NCBI RefSeq assembly: GCF_009829925.1 | Contig: NZ_SNVJ01000007.1 | Span: 122,513 to 186,512, forward strand | Direction of reading: 5' to 3' | DNA length: 64,000 nt | From: Teichococcus coralli | Lineage (GTDB): Bacteria > Pseudomonadota > Alphaproteobacteria > Acetobacterales > Acetobacteraceae | Part shown: in pieces, positions 18,709-26,888 of the stretch | Position numbering within the stretch: the stretch's first letter is position 1 | Layout: the number at the start of each line of letters is the position of its first letter | Translations under genes and position numbers: made by a program | Notes under the pieces: model-generated | Seen by the model: only the letters and a program-made list of their open reading frames with translations | Database searches by the model: none | Told to the model about the DNA's origin: nothing

Positions 18709-19689
18709 CTACTCCGGCTTGATGTTGGCGGCGCGGGCGACCTGGGTCCACTCGGCCAGTTCCTTCTCCACCCGCTGGCCCAGCGCCTCGGGCGTCATCG
18801 AACGGGCGATGGCGCCCTGTTCCTCCACGCGGCGGCGGAACTCCGGCGTCGTCACCACAGCGTCCACCGCCTCGGTGAGGCGCTTCAGCACCGGCTCCGG
18901 CGTGCCGGCGGGCGCGAACACGGCGAACCAGGCGGTCACCTCCATGCCCGGCTGGCCGGATTCGGCCATGGTCGGCACCTCCGGCAGCGCCGGGTGGCGC
19001 CCGGCCGAGGTGATGGCCAGCGCCCGCAGCGTTCCATCCTTGGCGTAGGGCATCAGCGGCGGCGGCGTGGTCATGAGGACCTGCACGCGCCCGGCCAGCA
19101 GGTCCTGTGTCGCCGGACCGGTGCCGCGATAGGGCACATGCGCCATGTCGAAGCCCGCCTGCTGCTTCCACAGCTCGGTGCCGAGATGCTGCATCGAGCC
19201 GTTGCCGGCCGAGGCGTAGTTCAGCTGGCCCGGATGCGCCTTGGCATAGGCCACCAGCTCGGCCGCCGTTCTCGCCGGCACCGAGGGATGCACGAAAACC
19301 ACCTGCGGCGCGTCCATCAGCAGCGCGATGGGCACGAAGTCCTTCCGCACGTCGTAGCCGAGGTTCGGGACGATGGCCGGCGTGCCGACATGGTAGCCGG
19401 AATACTGCACCAGCAGCGTGGTGCCATCCGGCCTGGCGCGCGCCACCGCGCCGGTGCCGATGGCGCCGTTCGCGCCCGCCCGGTTCTCCACCACCACGTT
19501 CTGCCCCAGCCGCTTCGCCAGCGGCTCGGCCACGAGGCGGGCGGCGAAGTCGGTGCTGCCGGCGGGCGCGGTGGGCACGATCAGCGTGATGGTGCCGCTC
19601 TGCGCGCGCGCGACAGGGATGGCGCCCAGCAGGGCGCCGGCAAGGCCGAGGGACGCGGCACCCAGCAGGCGCCGCCGGTTGAACAGCAT
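18709..19689 (-). CDS. TctC/Bug-type tripartite tricarboxylate transporter substrate-binding protein
   Basis: Periplasmic carboxylate-binding protein of 326 residues. The signal peptide has an NRRRLLGAASLGLAGALLGA core and a probable cut after ARAQ. Family landmarks are ITLIVPTAPAGSTDFAARL, VENRAGANGAIGTGAVA and PYRGTGPATQDLLAGRVQV. ATG 19689 is chosen because it places the charged NRRR immediately before the hydrophobic core. No TctA or TctB membrane genes are nearby; orphan Bug proteins are common in this group and in Bordetella. Downstream CoA-transferase and upstream LysR suggest the bound acid is activated by that transferase. Confidence 0.92.
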   Translation of the reverse strand: MLFNRRRLLGAASLGLAGALLGAIPVARAQSGTITLIVPTAPAGSTDFAARLVAEPLAKRLGQNVVVENRAGANGAIGTGAVARARPDGTTLLVQYSGYHVGTPAIVPNLGYDVRKDFVPIALLMDAPQVVFVHPSVPARTAAELVAYAKAHPGQLNYASAGNGSMQHLGTELWKQQAGFDMAHVPYRGTGPATQDLLAGRVQVLMTTPPPLMPYAKDGTLRALAITSAGRHPALPEVPTMAESGQPGMEVTAWFAVFAPAGTPEPVLKRLTEAVDAVVTTPEFRRRVEEQGAIARSMTPEALGQRVEKELAEWTQVARAANIKPE

Positions 19690-19800
19690 GGCTCGGACAT
19701 CTCCCAGATTTCTTTGCCCGCCAGGATGCCAAGCGGGCGACCCTCCCGCCACTCGCGTTTGGCGAGGCGAGCCATCGCCGCGGGCGACGGCTGCCGCCGG

Positions 19801-20718
19801 CTATGCCTCCAGCCGCGTCGCCTGCTGCACGAAAAGCCGTGCCGGCGCAGGCAGCGTCGCGCGGTCCCGCACGCAGAGCTTCAGCCTTCGCCGCGCCCAG
19901 GCGTCCCGCAGCGGGACGCCGCGCAACCCCATGGCCTCGGCGAAGGGGCGGATGCAGGCCTCCGGCAGCACCGCCAGCCCGATCCCCACCTGCACCAGGC
20001 GCCGCAGCACGTCGAAGCTGTTCACATGCACCTGCAGGTCGATCGGCCGCCCGGCCTGCGCCGCCGTGCCGGCCAGCATCTTCTGGATCGAGGATTCCCG
20101 CGCCAGCCCCACCTGCGGGAAGTCCAGCGTCTCGGCGTAGTGCAGCGCCTCCCGCCCGGCGAGCGGATGGCCAAGCGGCACCACCGCCTGCAGCCGGTCC
20201 TCGCGGTAGAACAGGCTCTCCAGCCCCTCGGCCGGCACGCTCTCCGCCATGATGCCGACATCCGCCAGCCCGTCCCGCACGGCGCGGACGATCTCCGGGC
20301 TCAGCAGTTCCTGCATCTCCACCCGGACGCCCGGCCAGCGGGCCATGAACAGCGCCAGCTCCTCCGGCAGGAACTCGGCCAGGGAGGAGGTGTTGGCGGC
20401 GATCCGCACATGTCCGCGCACCCCTTGCGCGTGCTCACCCATCTCGTCGCGCATGCGGCCCAGCACGGCGAAGACGCTGCGGGCGTGCCGCTGCAGCGCC
20501 TCGCCCGCCAGGGTCAGCGCGATGCCGCGCGCGTGGCGCTGCAGCAGGGGCGTGTCCATCGCCGCCTCCAGCTCCGCGAGCCGACGGCTCACCGCCGAGG
20601 GTGCGATGTGCCGGCGCATGGCCGCCGCCGCGATGCTCCCTTCCTCGGCCACCGAGAGGAACAGGTCGAGCGTCACCAGGTCGAACCGCAGCCGGCCCTC
20701 GCCTATGGTCTGAGACAT
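19801..20718 (-). CDS. LysR-family transcriptional regulator
   Basis: DNA-binding regulator of 305 residues. The N-terminal winged helix-turn-helix reads LDLFLSVAEEGSIAAAAMRRH then APSAVSRRLAELE, followed by the linker helix and a periplasmic-binding-like effector domain (about 90-290). It sits upstream of, and codirectional with, the tctC-caiB pair, separated by 111 bp, so it most likely controls that operon in response to a carboxylate or CoA ester. LysR genes are usually divergent from their targets; here they are in line. Confidence 0.92.
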   Translation of the reverse strand: MSQTIGEGRLRFDLVTLDLFLSVAEEGSIAAAAMRRHIAPSAVSRRLAELEAAMDTPLLQRHARGIALTLAGEALQRHARSVFAVLGRMRDEMGEHAQGVRGHVRIAANTSSLAEFLPEELALFMARWPGVRVEMQELLSPEIVRAVRDGLADVGIMAESVPAEGLESLFYREDRLQAVVPLGHPLAGREALHYAETLDFPQVGLARESSIQKMLAGTAAQAGRPIDLQVHVNSFDVLRRLVQVGIGLAVLPEACIRPFAEAMGLRGVPLRDAWARRRLKLCVRDRATLPAPARLFVQQATRLEA

Positions 20719-20814
20719 GGCGGGGAATCTGCGGCGGAAGGCGAAGCGCGGTCAAACGGGCCCACCGGGGCGGGAGGGGGAAGGCGGCGCCCCTCGGTCC
20801 CGAAGCCCGGCAAG

Positions 20815-21249
20815 TCACGACAGGGCCAGCAGGTCCCGCCGCAGCCGATCGGCATCGCCGCCTTGCAGCAGGGCCTCCGCCTCGTCATGCGCCCGCACCC
20901 AGATCGGCAGCGCCCGCGCCAGCAGCACGCGGCCCTCCTCCGTCAGCGCCAGGCGCCGGGCCCGGCGGTCCCGCGCGTCCGCGGCCACGGTCACCAGGCC
21001 GCGCCGCTCCAGCGGCTTGAGGGCGGCCGTCAGCGTCGTCCGGTCCAGCGCCAGCAGCGAGGCGACCGCCTTCATCGGCGCCGCCTCCGGCCGGTTCAGC
21101 GACATCAGCAGGGAGAACTGGCCGCTGGTCAGGCCCACGGGCCGCAGCGCCTCGTCGAAGCGGCGCGCCAGGGCCCGCGCAGCACGCTGCACATGCAGGC
21201 AGAGGCAGGCATCGCGCACCAGAAGGGTCGTCTGGAAGGTCAGGTCCAC
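20815..21249 (-). CDS. MarR-family transcriptional regulator
   Basis: Winged-helix repressor, 144 residues from the GTG at 21249 (PVDLTFQTTLLVRDACLCLH region; the protein would begin at this Val as Met). Helix-turn-helix and wing are in MKAVASLLALDRTTLTAALK and LERRGLVTVAADARDRRARR. An upstream in-frame ATG at 21312 would put the operator palindrome inside the coding region and adds unconserved residues, so GTG is preferred, though its Shine-Dalgarno is poor. The gene diverges from a VOC enzyme gene; a perfect palindrome lies between them, so the pair is probably a self-regulated detoxification unit. Confidence 0.82.
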   Translation of the reverse strand: MDLTFQTTLLVRDACLCLHVQRAARALARRFDEALRPVGLTSGQFSLLMSLNRPEAAPMKAVASLLALDRTTLTAALKPLERRGLVTVAADARDRRARRLALTEEGRVLLARALPIWVRAHDEAEALLQGGDADRLRRDLLALS

Positions 21250-21254
21250 GGGGT

Positions 21255-21282
21255 TTGACAAGCCGATTGGGTTGATATCAAC
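21255..21282. promoter_or_regulatory. MarR operator palindrome over a candidate promoter
   Basis: GTTGATATCAAC (21271-21282) is a perfect 12-bp palindrome with the TTGATATCAA core familiar from MarR-type sites. TTGACA lies at 21255-21260 on the plus strand, so the palindrome covers the expected -10 region of the VOC promoter and sits 22 bp upstream of the preferred marR start. Repressor binding could block both genes. Confidence 0.65.
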
Positions 21283-21345
21283 TGTTTCATGTCGTTCGTG
21301 CCGTCGCGTCATGCAAGCGGCCGACCGGGAAAGAAAGGAATCACA

Positions 21346-22122
21346 ATGCCGGGTCCAAGTGGAGTTTTCGTCTGGTACGAACTGATGACCACCGACGCGG
21401 CGGCCGCCACCGCGTTTTACCGCGCGGTGCTGGGTTGGCACGCCCGCAGCGCCGGGCAGCCGGGAACGGACTACACCCTGCTCCTCGCCGATGAGGCCCC
21501 GGTCGCCGGCGCCATGACCATGCCGCCGGGCGGAAGCTGTGCCGGCGGCACGCGCCCCACCTGGATCGGCGACGTCGCGGTGGAGGACGTGGACGCCATG
21601 GCCGCGCGCGTGGCCAAGGCCGGTGGCGCCATCCTGCGCCAGCCCGAGGACATTCCCGGCATCGGCCGCTTCGCCGTCGCCGCCGACCCGGAGGGCACCG
21701 CCTTTATCCTGTTCCACGGCACCGAGGCCATGCCGCCGCCTCCCTTCGCCATGGACAGGCCAGGCCACCCCGCCTGGCACGAGCTGGTCGCCACCGACGC
21801 GGAGGCCACCTTCGCCTTCTATTCCCGCCTGTTCGGCTGGACCAAGGCCGAGGCGCACGACATGGGCCCGATGGGCGTCTATCAGCTCTTCGCCGCGAAC
21901 GGCGTGACCATCGGCGGCATGATGACCCGCCCGCCCGGCATGCCCGCCTTCCCCTGGACCTTCTATTTCCGCGTCGAGAGCGTGGAGGCCGCGGCGGAGC
22001 GCGTGAAGGCGCAGGGCGGCAGCGTGCTGAACGGTCCGCATGAGGTGCCGGGCGGCCAATGGATCCTGCAGGCGCACGACCCGCAGGGCGCCGCCTTCGC
22101 CCTGATCAGCGCGGGCCGCTGA
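21346..22122 (+). CDS. Two-domain VOC (glyoxalase/bleomycin-resistance) family protein
   Basis: Protein of 258 residues built from two VOC modules. The first begins GVFVWYELMTTDAAAATAFYR and the second repeats the pattern as PAWHELVATDAEATFAFYSR. Each has the beta-alpha-beta-beta-beta layout with metal-ligand-type His/Glu positions (WHEL in module two; the equivalent of module one reads WYEL). The start ATG follows AAAGGA with good spacing. Such proteins act in glyoxal, antibiotic or aromatic-compound handling; the substrate is unknown. Divergent from a MarR gene with an operator between, so expression is probably induced by a small molecule. Confidence 0.88.
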   Translation: MPGPSGVFVWYELMTTDAAAATAFYRAVLGWHARSAGQPGTDYTLLLADEAPVAGAMTMPPGGSCAGGTRPTWIGDVAVEDVDAMAARVAKAGGAILRQPEDIPGIGRFAVAADPEGTAFILFHGTEAMPPPPFAMDRPGHPAWHELVATDAEATFAFYSRLFGWTKAEAHDMGPMGVYQLFAANGVTIGGMMTRPPGMPAFPWTFYFRVESVEAAAERVKAQGGSVLNGPHEVPGGQWILQAHDPQGAAFALISAGR

Positions 22123-22256
22123 CGCCCTCCCGACCATCCCCCCCCGCGCGGTCCCTCCCCCCGAGTGATCGCATCCCGCGATGCCAAGGCTCTGCATCCG
22201 GCACTGGTCGGCGCGCCCCCGCCGCGCCACCCTCTCCCCCGGGAGGAACCCGCACC

Positions 22257-23165
22257 ATGCCGGATGTCACCATCGTCGAGGTGGGGCCGCGCGACGGCTT
22301 CCAGCCGATCGCCCGCTTCATCCCCACGGAGGAAAAGCTCGCCATCATCCAGGGCTGCGCCGCCGCAGGCCTCCACCGCATCGAGGCCGGCGCCTTTGTC
22401 GGCACCGCCGCCGTGCCGCAGATGGCGGATGCCGAGGCGGTGCTGGCCGCCACCCTGGCCCTCCCCGGCGCCGACCCGCAGATGCTTGTGCCCAACGCCC
22501 GCCACGCCCGCCGCGCCCTGGCCGCCGGGGCGCGGCACCTGGTCTGGGTGGTTTCCGTCTCCGAGGCGCATAACCGCAGCAACATCCGCATGAGCCCGGC
22601 GGACTCCGTGGCCGAATTCGCCGCCCTGCTGCCGGAGCTGGAGGGCGTCCGCCTGCGCGTGAACATCGCCACGGCCTTCGACTGCCCCTTCACCGGCCGT
22701 GTCGCCCCCGAAGCCGCGCTGGACCTCGTCGGCCGCCTCGCCGCCCTGCGCCCGGACGCCGAATACGCCCTCTGCGACACCACCGGCCGCGCCGACCCCG
22801 CCCATGTCGCCGGCCTGCACGCCGCCTGCGCGGAAGCCTTCCCGCGGGTCGCCGCCTGGGCCTTCCATGGCCATGACACCTACGGGCTGGGCCTCGCCAA
22901 CATCATGGCGGCGCATGGCGCGGGCGTGCGGGTCTTCGACGCCGCCATCGCCGGCCTGGGCGGCTGCCCCTTCGCTCCGGGCGCCACCGGCAACGTGGCG
23001 ACCGAGGATGTCGCCTGGATGTTCGCCCGCATGGGTGCCTCCACAGGCGTGGACCTCGGCGCGCTGCTGCCCGTCGCACGGCGCGCGGCGGCGCTGCCCG
23101 GCGGCTGCCCAGGGGGACGGGTGCGGCAGGCCATGGCGGCCCGGCCCGCGCATCTGGCGGCGTAG
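22257..23165 (+). CDS. mvaB: Hydroxymethylglutaryl-CoA lyase
   Basis: TIM-barrel, divalent-metal lyase splitting HMG-CoA into acetyl-CoA and acetoacetate. The start PDVTIVEVGPRDGFQ carries the Arg-Asp metal/catalytic motif, FHGHDTYGLGLAN gives the metal His pair, and GLGGCPFAPGATGNVATED is the signature loop with the catalytic Cys. At 302 aa it is normal. GGGAGGA precedes ATG 22257. The open frame upstream is an extension without similarity. Position near a class III CoA-transferase and a TctC protein suggests it may serve a free-acid catabolic route as well as leucine breakdown; no other leucine genes are in view. Confidence 0.92.
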   Translation: MPDVTIVEVGPRDGFQPIARFIPTEEKLAIIQGCAAAGLHRIEAGAFVGTAAVPQMADAEAVLAATLALPGADPQMLVPNARHARRALAAGARHLVWVVSVSEAHNRSNIRMSPADSVAEFAALLPELEGVRLRVNIATAFDCPFTGRVAPEAALDLVGRLAALRPDAEYALCDTTGRADPAHVAGLHAACAEAFPRVAAWAFHGHDTYGLGLANIMAAHGAGVRVFDAAIAGLGGCPFAPGATGNVATEDVAWMFARMGASTGVDLGALLPVARRAAALPGGCPGGRVRQAMAARPAHLAA

Positions 23166-23169
23166 GATC

Positions 23170-23297
23170 AAGGTCGGGGGAATGAATTCCCCCCAAAACC
23201 CCATCTTCCTTTTGTCAGTTCGGGGCCGCGCTTGTCCGCGCGGGGAGCGGACAGAAAAAAAGAAGGCGTCTGGGGGAATTCATTTCCCCCGGCCTTG
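23170..23297. repeat. Inverted pair of terminator-like hairpins between mvaB and der
   Basis: Left half: AAGGTC, GGGGGAATGAATTCCCCC, then CATCTTCCTTTTGTC. Right half, inverted: GACAGAAAAAAAGAAGG, GGGGGAATTCATTTCCCCC, GGCCTT. The ends are inverted repeats of about 45 nt around a GC-rich core. The left hairpin plus its T-run would terminate mvaB transcripts; the right one is oriented for the minus strand, where no gene needs it. This suggests a mobile or duplicated element rather than a simple terminator. Confidence 0.7.
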
Positions 23298-23356
23298 CTC
23301 TTTCACGCCCGTTTCTGTTCCACCCCAGCCGTTTCCGCTGTAAAGCCCTGCGCATC

Positions 23357-24694
23357 ATGCTCCCCCGTATCGCCATTGTTGGCCGCCCGAATGTCGGCAA
23401 GTCCACGCTGTTCAACCGCCTGGCCGGGCGCAAGCTCGCCATCGTGGACGACACGCCCGGCGTCACGCGCGACCGCAAGGAGGTCGAGGCCCGCCTCGGC
23501 CACCGTCCCGTGCTGCTGCTCGACACGGCGGGGCTGGAGGAGGCGCCGCCCGACACCGTCGCCGGCCGCATGCGCGCCAGCTCCGAGATCGCCATCCGGC
23601 AGGCCGACCTGGTGCTCTTCGTGACCGACGCCCGCGCCGGCCTCACCCCCTCCGACCGTGCCTTCGCCGCCTGGCTGCGCCGCCAGTCGGTGCCGGTGCT
23701 GCTGATCGCCAACAAGACCGAAGGCCGCGCCGGCGGCATGGCGGCGATGGAAGCCTATGAGCTGGGCCTCGGCGACCCGGTCGCCATCTCGGCCGAGCAT
23801 GGCGAGGGCATCGCCGACCTCTACACCACCGCCATCGGGATGCTGCCGGAGGAGGAGGACCCCGAGGCGCAGGAGCGCGACCGCCCGCTGCGGCTGGCCA
23901 TCGTCGGCCGCCCGAATGCCGGCAAGTCCACCCTGCTCAACGCCCTGGTCGGCGAGGAGCGGATGATCACCGGCCCCGAGCCCGGCCTGACGCGCGACGC
24001 CGTGGCGGTGGAATGGACCGACGAGACCGGCGGCAAGGTGCGGCTGGTGGACACCGCCGGCATGCGCAAGAAGGCCCGCATCAGCGAGCACCTGGAGCAG
24101 ATGTCGGTGGGTGCGACCATCTCCGCGCTGAAGGAGGCGGAGGTGGCGGTGCTGGTGCTCGACGCCACGCTGGGCATGGACGAGCAGGACCTGCGCATCG
24201 CCCGCCTCGCCGAGCGCGAGGGCCGCGCCGTGGTCATCGCCTACAACAAGTGGGACGCGGTGGAGGACCGCGCGGCGGCGCGCCGGGCGCTGGAGGACGT
24301 GCTGCAGGCCTCCCTTGCCCAGCTCAAGGGCATCACCGTCGTCGCGCTCTCGGCCATGACCGGCAAGGGCGTGGAGCGGCTGATGCCGGCCGTGCGGCAG
24401 ACCGTCGAGCGCTGGAACCGCCGCATCCCAACCGGCGAGCTGAACCGCTGGTTCGAGGCCGCCGTCGCCCGCCACGCCCCGCCGCTGGTGGATGGCCGCC
24501 GCGTCAAGCTGCGCTACGCCACCATGCCGAAGGCCCGGCCGCCGACGGTCGCCGTCTTCGGCCCGCGCGCCGAGGACCTGCCGGAGGACTATCGCCGCTA
24601 CCTCGTGAACAGCTTCCGCGAGGCCTTCGACATGCCGGGCGTGCCGATCCGCCTGCATGGGCGCGGCGGCAAGAACCCCTTCGTCGGGGAATGA
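23357..24694 (+). CDS. der: Ribosome biogenesis GTPase Der (EngA)
   Basis: Double-GTPase required for 50S subunit assembly. Two G domains in tandem: G1 loops GRPNVGKST (about 10-18) and GRPNAGKST (about 184-192), G3 DTAGLE and DTAGMR, G4 NKTE and NKWD. A C-terminal KH-like domain follows (VKLRYATMPKARPPTVAVFG). Note NKTE rather than NKxD in the first G4 motif, which is tolerated in Der proteins of this group as far as I recall. Length 445 aa is normal. In many proteobacteria der follows yfgM-bamB; here it is displaced. Confidence 0.97.
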   Translation: MLPRIAIVGRPNVGKSTLFNRLAGRKLAIVDDTPGVTRDRKEVEARLGHRPVLLLDTAGLEEAPPDTVAGRMRASSEIAIRQADLVLFVTDARAGLTPSDRAFAAWLRRQSVPVLLIANKTEGRAGGMAAMEAYELGLGDPVAISAEHGEGIADLYTTAIGMLPEEEDPEAQERDRPLRLAIVGRPNAGKSTLLNALVGEERMITGPEPGLTRDAVAVEWTDETGGKVRLVDTAGMRKKARISEHLEQMSVGATISALKEAEVAVLVLDATLGMDEQDLRIARLAEREGRAVVIAYNKWDAVEDRAAARRALEDVLQASLAQLKGITVVALSAMTGKGVERLMPAVRQTVERWNRRIPTGELNRWFEAAVARHAPPLVDGRRVKLRYATMPKARPPTVAVFGPRAEDLPEDYRRYLVNSFREAFDMPGVPIRLHGRGGKNPFVGE

Positions 24695-24943
24695 TCGTCC
24701 GGCCGCGGCCGGGCGCATGGGGCCTGCCGCTGAACGCGCCGGTGCGCGTCGTCGGGACCCGCCTGCTGGAGATGCCGGCCTGCTGGAAATTTTGGAGGAA
24801 CGGAGCCGCCCAGCCCGCCGCGCCACCTGTTTCAGTGACGGCGCATCAGGAAGGGAAAAGGGAAGGTCCGGGGCCATTCAATCGCCCCGGCGGGGTGGTC
24901 CAGGAGGGGTGCCCTCCTGGCCGCGGCTGGCGGGTGCCGCGGG

Positions 24944-25075
24944 TCAGCCCAGTCGCAGCAGGTGAAGCACCGCGAGCAGGCCGAAGAAAGCCAGGCCGGT
25001 CAGCATGAGCTGTTCCAGCAGGCGAATCCTCGGGGCCGAGAGCAGACGGGCACGGGTGGTCGTTCGTTCTTGCAT
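24944..25075 (-). CDS. Small single-helix membrane protein (43 aa)
   Basis: A short gene not previously named by anything I recognise. The N-terminal half is basic and soluble (MQERTTTRARLLSAPRIRLL); the rest is one hydrophobic helix (LMLTGLAFFGLLAVLHLL) ending RLG. GGGAGGT lies 8 nt upstream of the ATG, a strong ribosome-binding site, which is the main reason to believe it. It follows asnB by 48 bp on the same strand and would be the last gene of the GT9-GT4-asnB operon. Arg-rich N terminus predicts N-in topology. A role as a small partner of the glycosylation machinery is only inference. Confidence 0.65.
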   Translation of the reverse strand: MQERTTTRARLLSAPRIRLLEQLMLTGLAFFGLLAVLHLLRLG

Positions 25076-25123
25076 CGGCCAACCTCCCACATTCCGCCTC
25101 CCCCGCCAAGCATGGCGCCCCGG

Positions 25124-26881
25124 TCAGCGGGCGGAGAGGTACTCCAGCGTGTCGCCCTGCGGCAGGACGCCCTCCACGTGCCGGCGGTGCCAGAGCGCAT
25201 AGAACAGCAGGTGCCAGGCCGCGAAGCCCTGGCGCTTGCTGGCGGCGCCCTTGAACAGCGCCGCCACCTTCGCCGGCTTGGCGATCTCCATCACGCCCGG
25301 CTGCGCCGCCACCAGCGGCCCCAGCTTCTCGCCCATATGCTCGATCCAGGCGCCGATCGGCACGGTGAAGCCCTGCTTCGGGCGGTGCGGCTCGGCGGCG
25401 GGGAAGTTGCGCGCCAGCCACTCGCGCAGCAACCACTTGCCCATGCCCTTGCGGACCTTCAGCGCATCCGGCAGGCGAAACACCGCCTCGGCCACCGCGG
25501 TGTCCAGGAAGGGCGTGCGCCCTTCCACGCCGTGCGCCATCAGGCAACGATCGAGCTTCAGCAGCAGGTCGTTCGGTAGCCAGTCCGCCATATCCAGCGC
25601 CTGCGCCGCCATCAGCCGGGTGCGGCCGGCGGAGGCGGCGGCGGCCTCGGCGGCGGCGATGCCGTCGCGCCAGCCGGTGGGCGGGGCGCGCAGCACGTCC
25701 AGGTGGTCGAAGGAACCCCGGGTGCGCGGCGCCTTGCCGCCCAGCCACCACGGCCGCATGGCGGCGCGGTAGCGGCCATAGCCGCCCAGGATCTCGTCGC
25801 CGCCCTCGCCGGAGAGCACCACCTTCACCTCCTGCCGGGCACGCCGGGCCAGGAACCAGGTGGGAATGATGGCGTAGTCGGCGGCCGGATCATCCATGCC
25901 GGCCACGATCTCCGGCAGGTGCCGCCAGACCTCCGCCTCCGTCACCGTGATGGTCTCGTGCCGCGCGCCCGCCACGCGGGCGAGGGCGGCGGCGCGCTCC
26001 CGCTCGTCGGCGGCGCCGGGCAGGTCGAAGCCGGCGGTGAAGGCGCGCACCGGGCTTTCGTTCAGCCGCGCCATCATGGCCAGCACCGCGGCACTGTCCG
26101 TTCCCCCGGAGAGGAACATGCCGTAGGGCACGTCGCTGCGCTGGTGCAGGTCCACGCTGTCGCGGAAGGCGGCCTCGAAGCGGGCCAGCGCCTCCTCCTC
26201 GCTGGCCGGAACCGGCCCGCCCTCGGGCAGCGCCTCGCGGCGGCGGCGCTCCAGCACCTTGCCTTCGGCGATGGCGATGCTCTCGCCGGGCAGCACGCGG
26301 CGGATGCCCTCGAAGATCGTCTCGGCGCCGGTGGTGAACTGCATCTGCAACAGCTCGGAGCGCGCCTCGGCGCGCACCCGGGGCGCCACCAGCCCGGCGG
26401 CGATCAGCGCCTGCGGCTCCGAGGCGAAGGCGATGCCCCCCGCCACCTCGGCGGTGTAGAGCGGCTTGATGCCGAAGGGGTCGCGCGCGAGCACCAGCTC
26501 GCGCTGGGCGCGGTCGTGGATGGCAAAGGCGTACATGCCGCGCAGCGTGTCGGCGAAGGCCAGCCCGTCGCGGCGGAACAGGTGCAGCGGCGGCTCGCAG
26601 TCGCTGCCGGTGGAGCAGGACAGGAGATGCTCCGTGCGCAACTCACGGTAGTTGTACACCTCGCCATTGCCGACCAGCGCCGCCGGGCCGGTGAAGAGCG
26701 GCTGGTCGCCGGTGGCGAGGTCGATGATGGCCAGCCGGGTATGCGCCAGCGCGACGTTGCCCGCCACGTGATGCCCGGCGCCGTCCGGCCCGCGATGGGC
26801 CAGGGCGGCCGTCATCCGCTGCAGCAGCGCCGCGTCGGGGACAAGTCCCTGCTTCAGGATGAGGCCGGCGATGCCGCACAT
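25124..26881 (-). CDS. asnB: Glutamine-hydrolysing asparagine synthase-like protein
   Basis: Amidates a carboxylate with glutamine nitrogen and ATP. The nucleophile is Cys2 (MCGIAGLI), fixing the start at 26881. The glutaminase domain has the LAHTRLAIIDL and NGEVYNYRELR motifs; the synthetase domain has the PP-loop FLSGGTDSAA and VVLSGEGGDEILGGY. 585 aa is normal for the bacterial AsnB group that also contains sugar-amidating homologues. The gene follows a GT4 gene by 7 bp and clusters with a GT9, so the acceptor may be a uronic acid in a glycan rather than free aspartate. That role is inference from context. Confidence 0.9.
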   Translation of the reverse strand: MCGIAGLILKQGLVPDAALLQRMTAALAHRGPDGAGHHVAGNVALAHTRLAIIDLATGDQPLFTGPAALVGNGEVYNYRELRTEHLLSCSTGSDCEPPLHLFRRDGLAFADTLRGMYAFAIHDRAQRELVLARDPFGIKPLYTAEVAGGIAFASEPQALIAAGLVAPRVRAEARSELLQMQFTTGAETIFEGIRRVLPGESIAIAEGKVLERRRREALPEGGPVPASEEEALARFEAAFRDSVDLHQRSDVPYGMFLSGGTDSAAVLAMMARLNESPVRAFTAGFDLPGAADERERAAALARVAGARHETITVTEAEVWRHLPEIVAGMDDPAADYAIIPTWFLARRARQEVKVVLSGEGGDEILGGYGRYRAAMRPWWLGGKAPRTRGSFDHLDVLRAPPTGWRDGIAAAEAAAASAGRTRLMAAQALDMADWLPNDLLLKLDRCLMAHGVEGRTPFLDTAVAEAVFRLPDALKVRKGMGKWLLREWLARNFPAAEPHRPKQGFTVPIGAWIEHMGEKLGPLVAAQPGVMEIAKPAKVAALFKGAASKRQGFAAWHLLFYALWHRRHVEGVLPQGDTLEYLSAR

Positions 26882-26888
26882 GCGCGAG

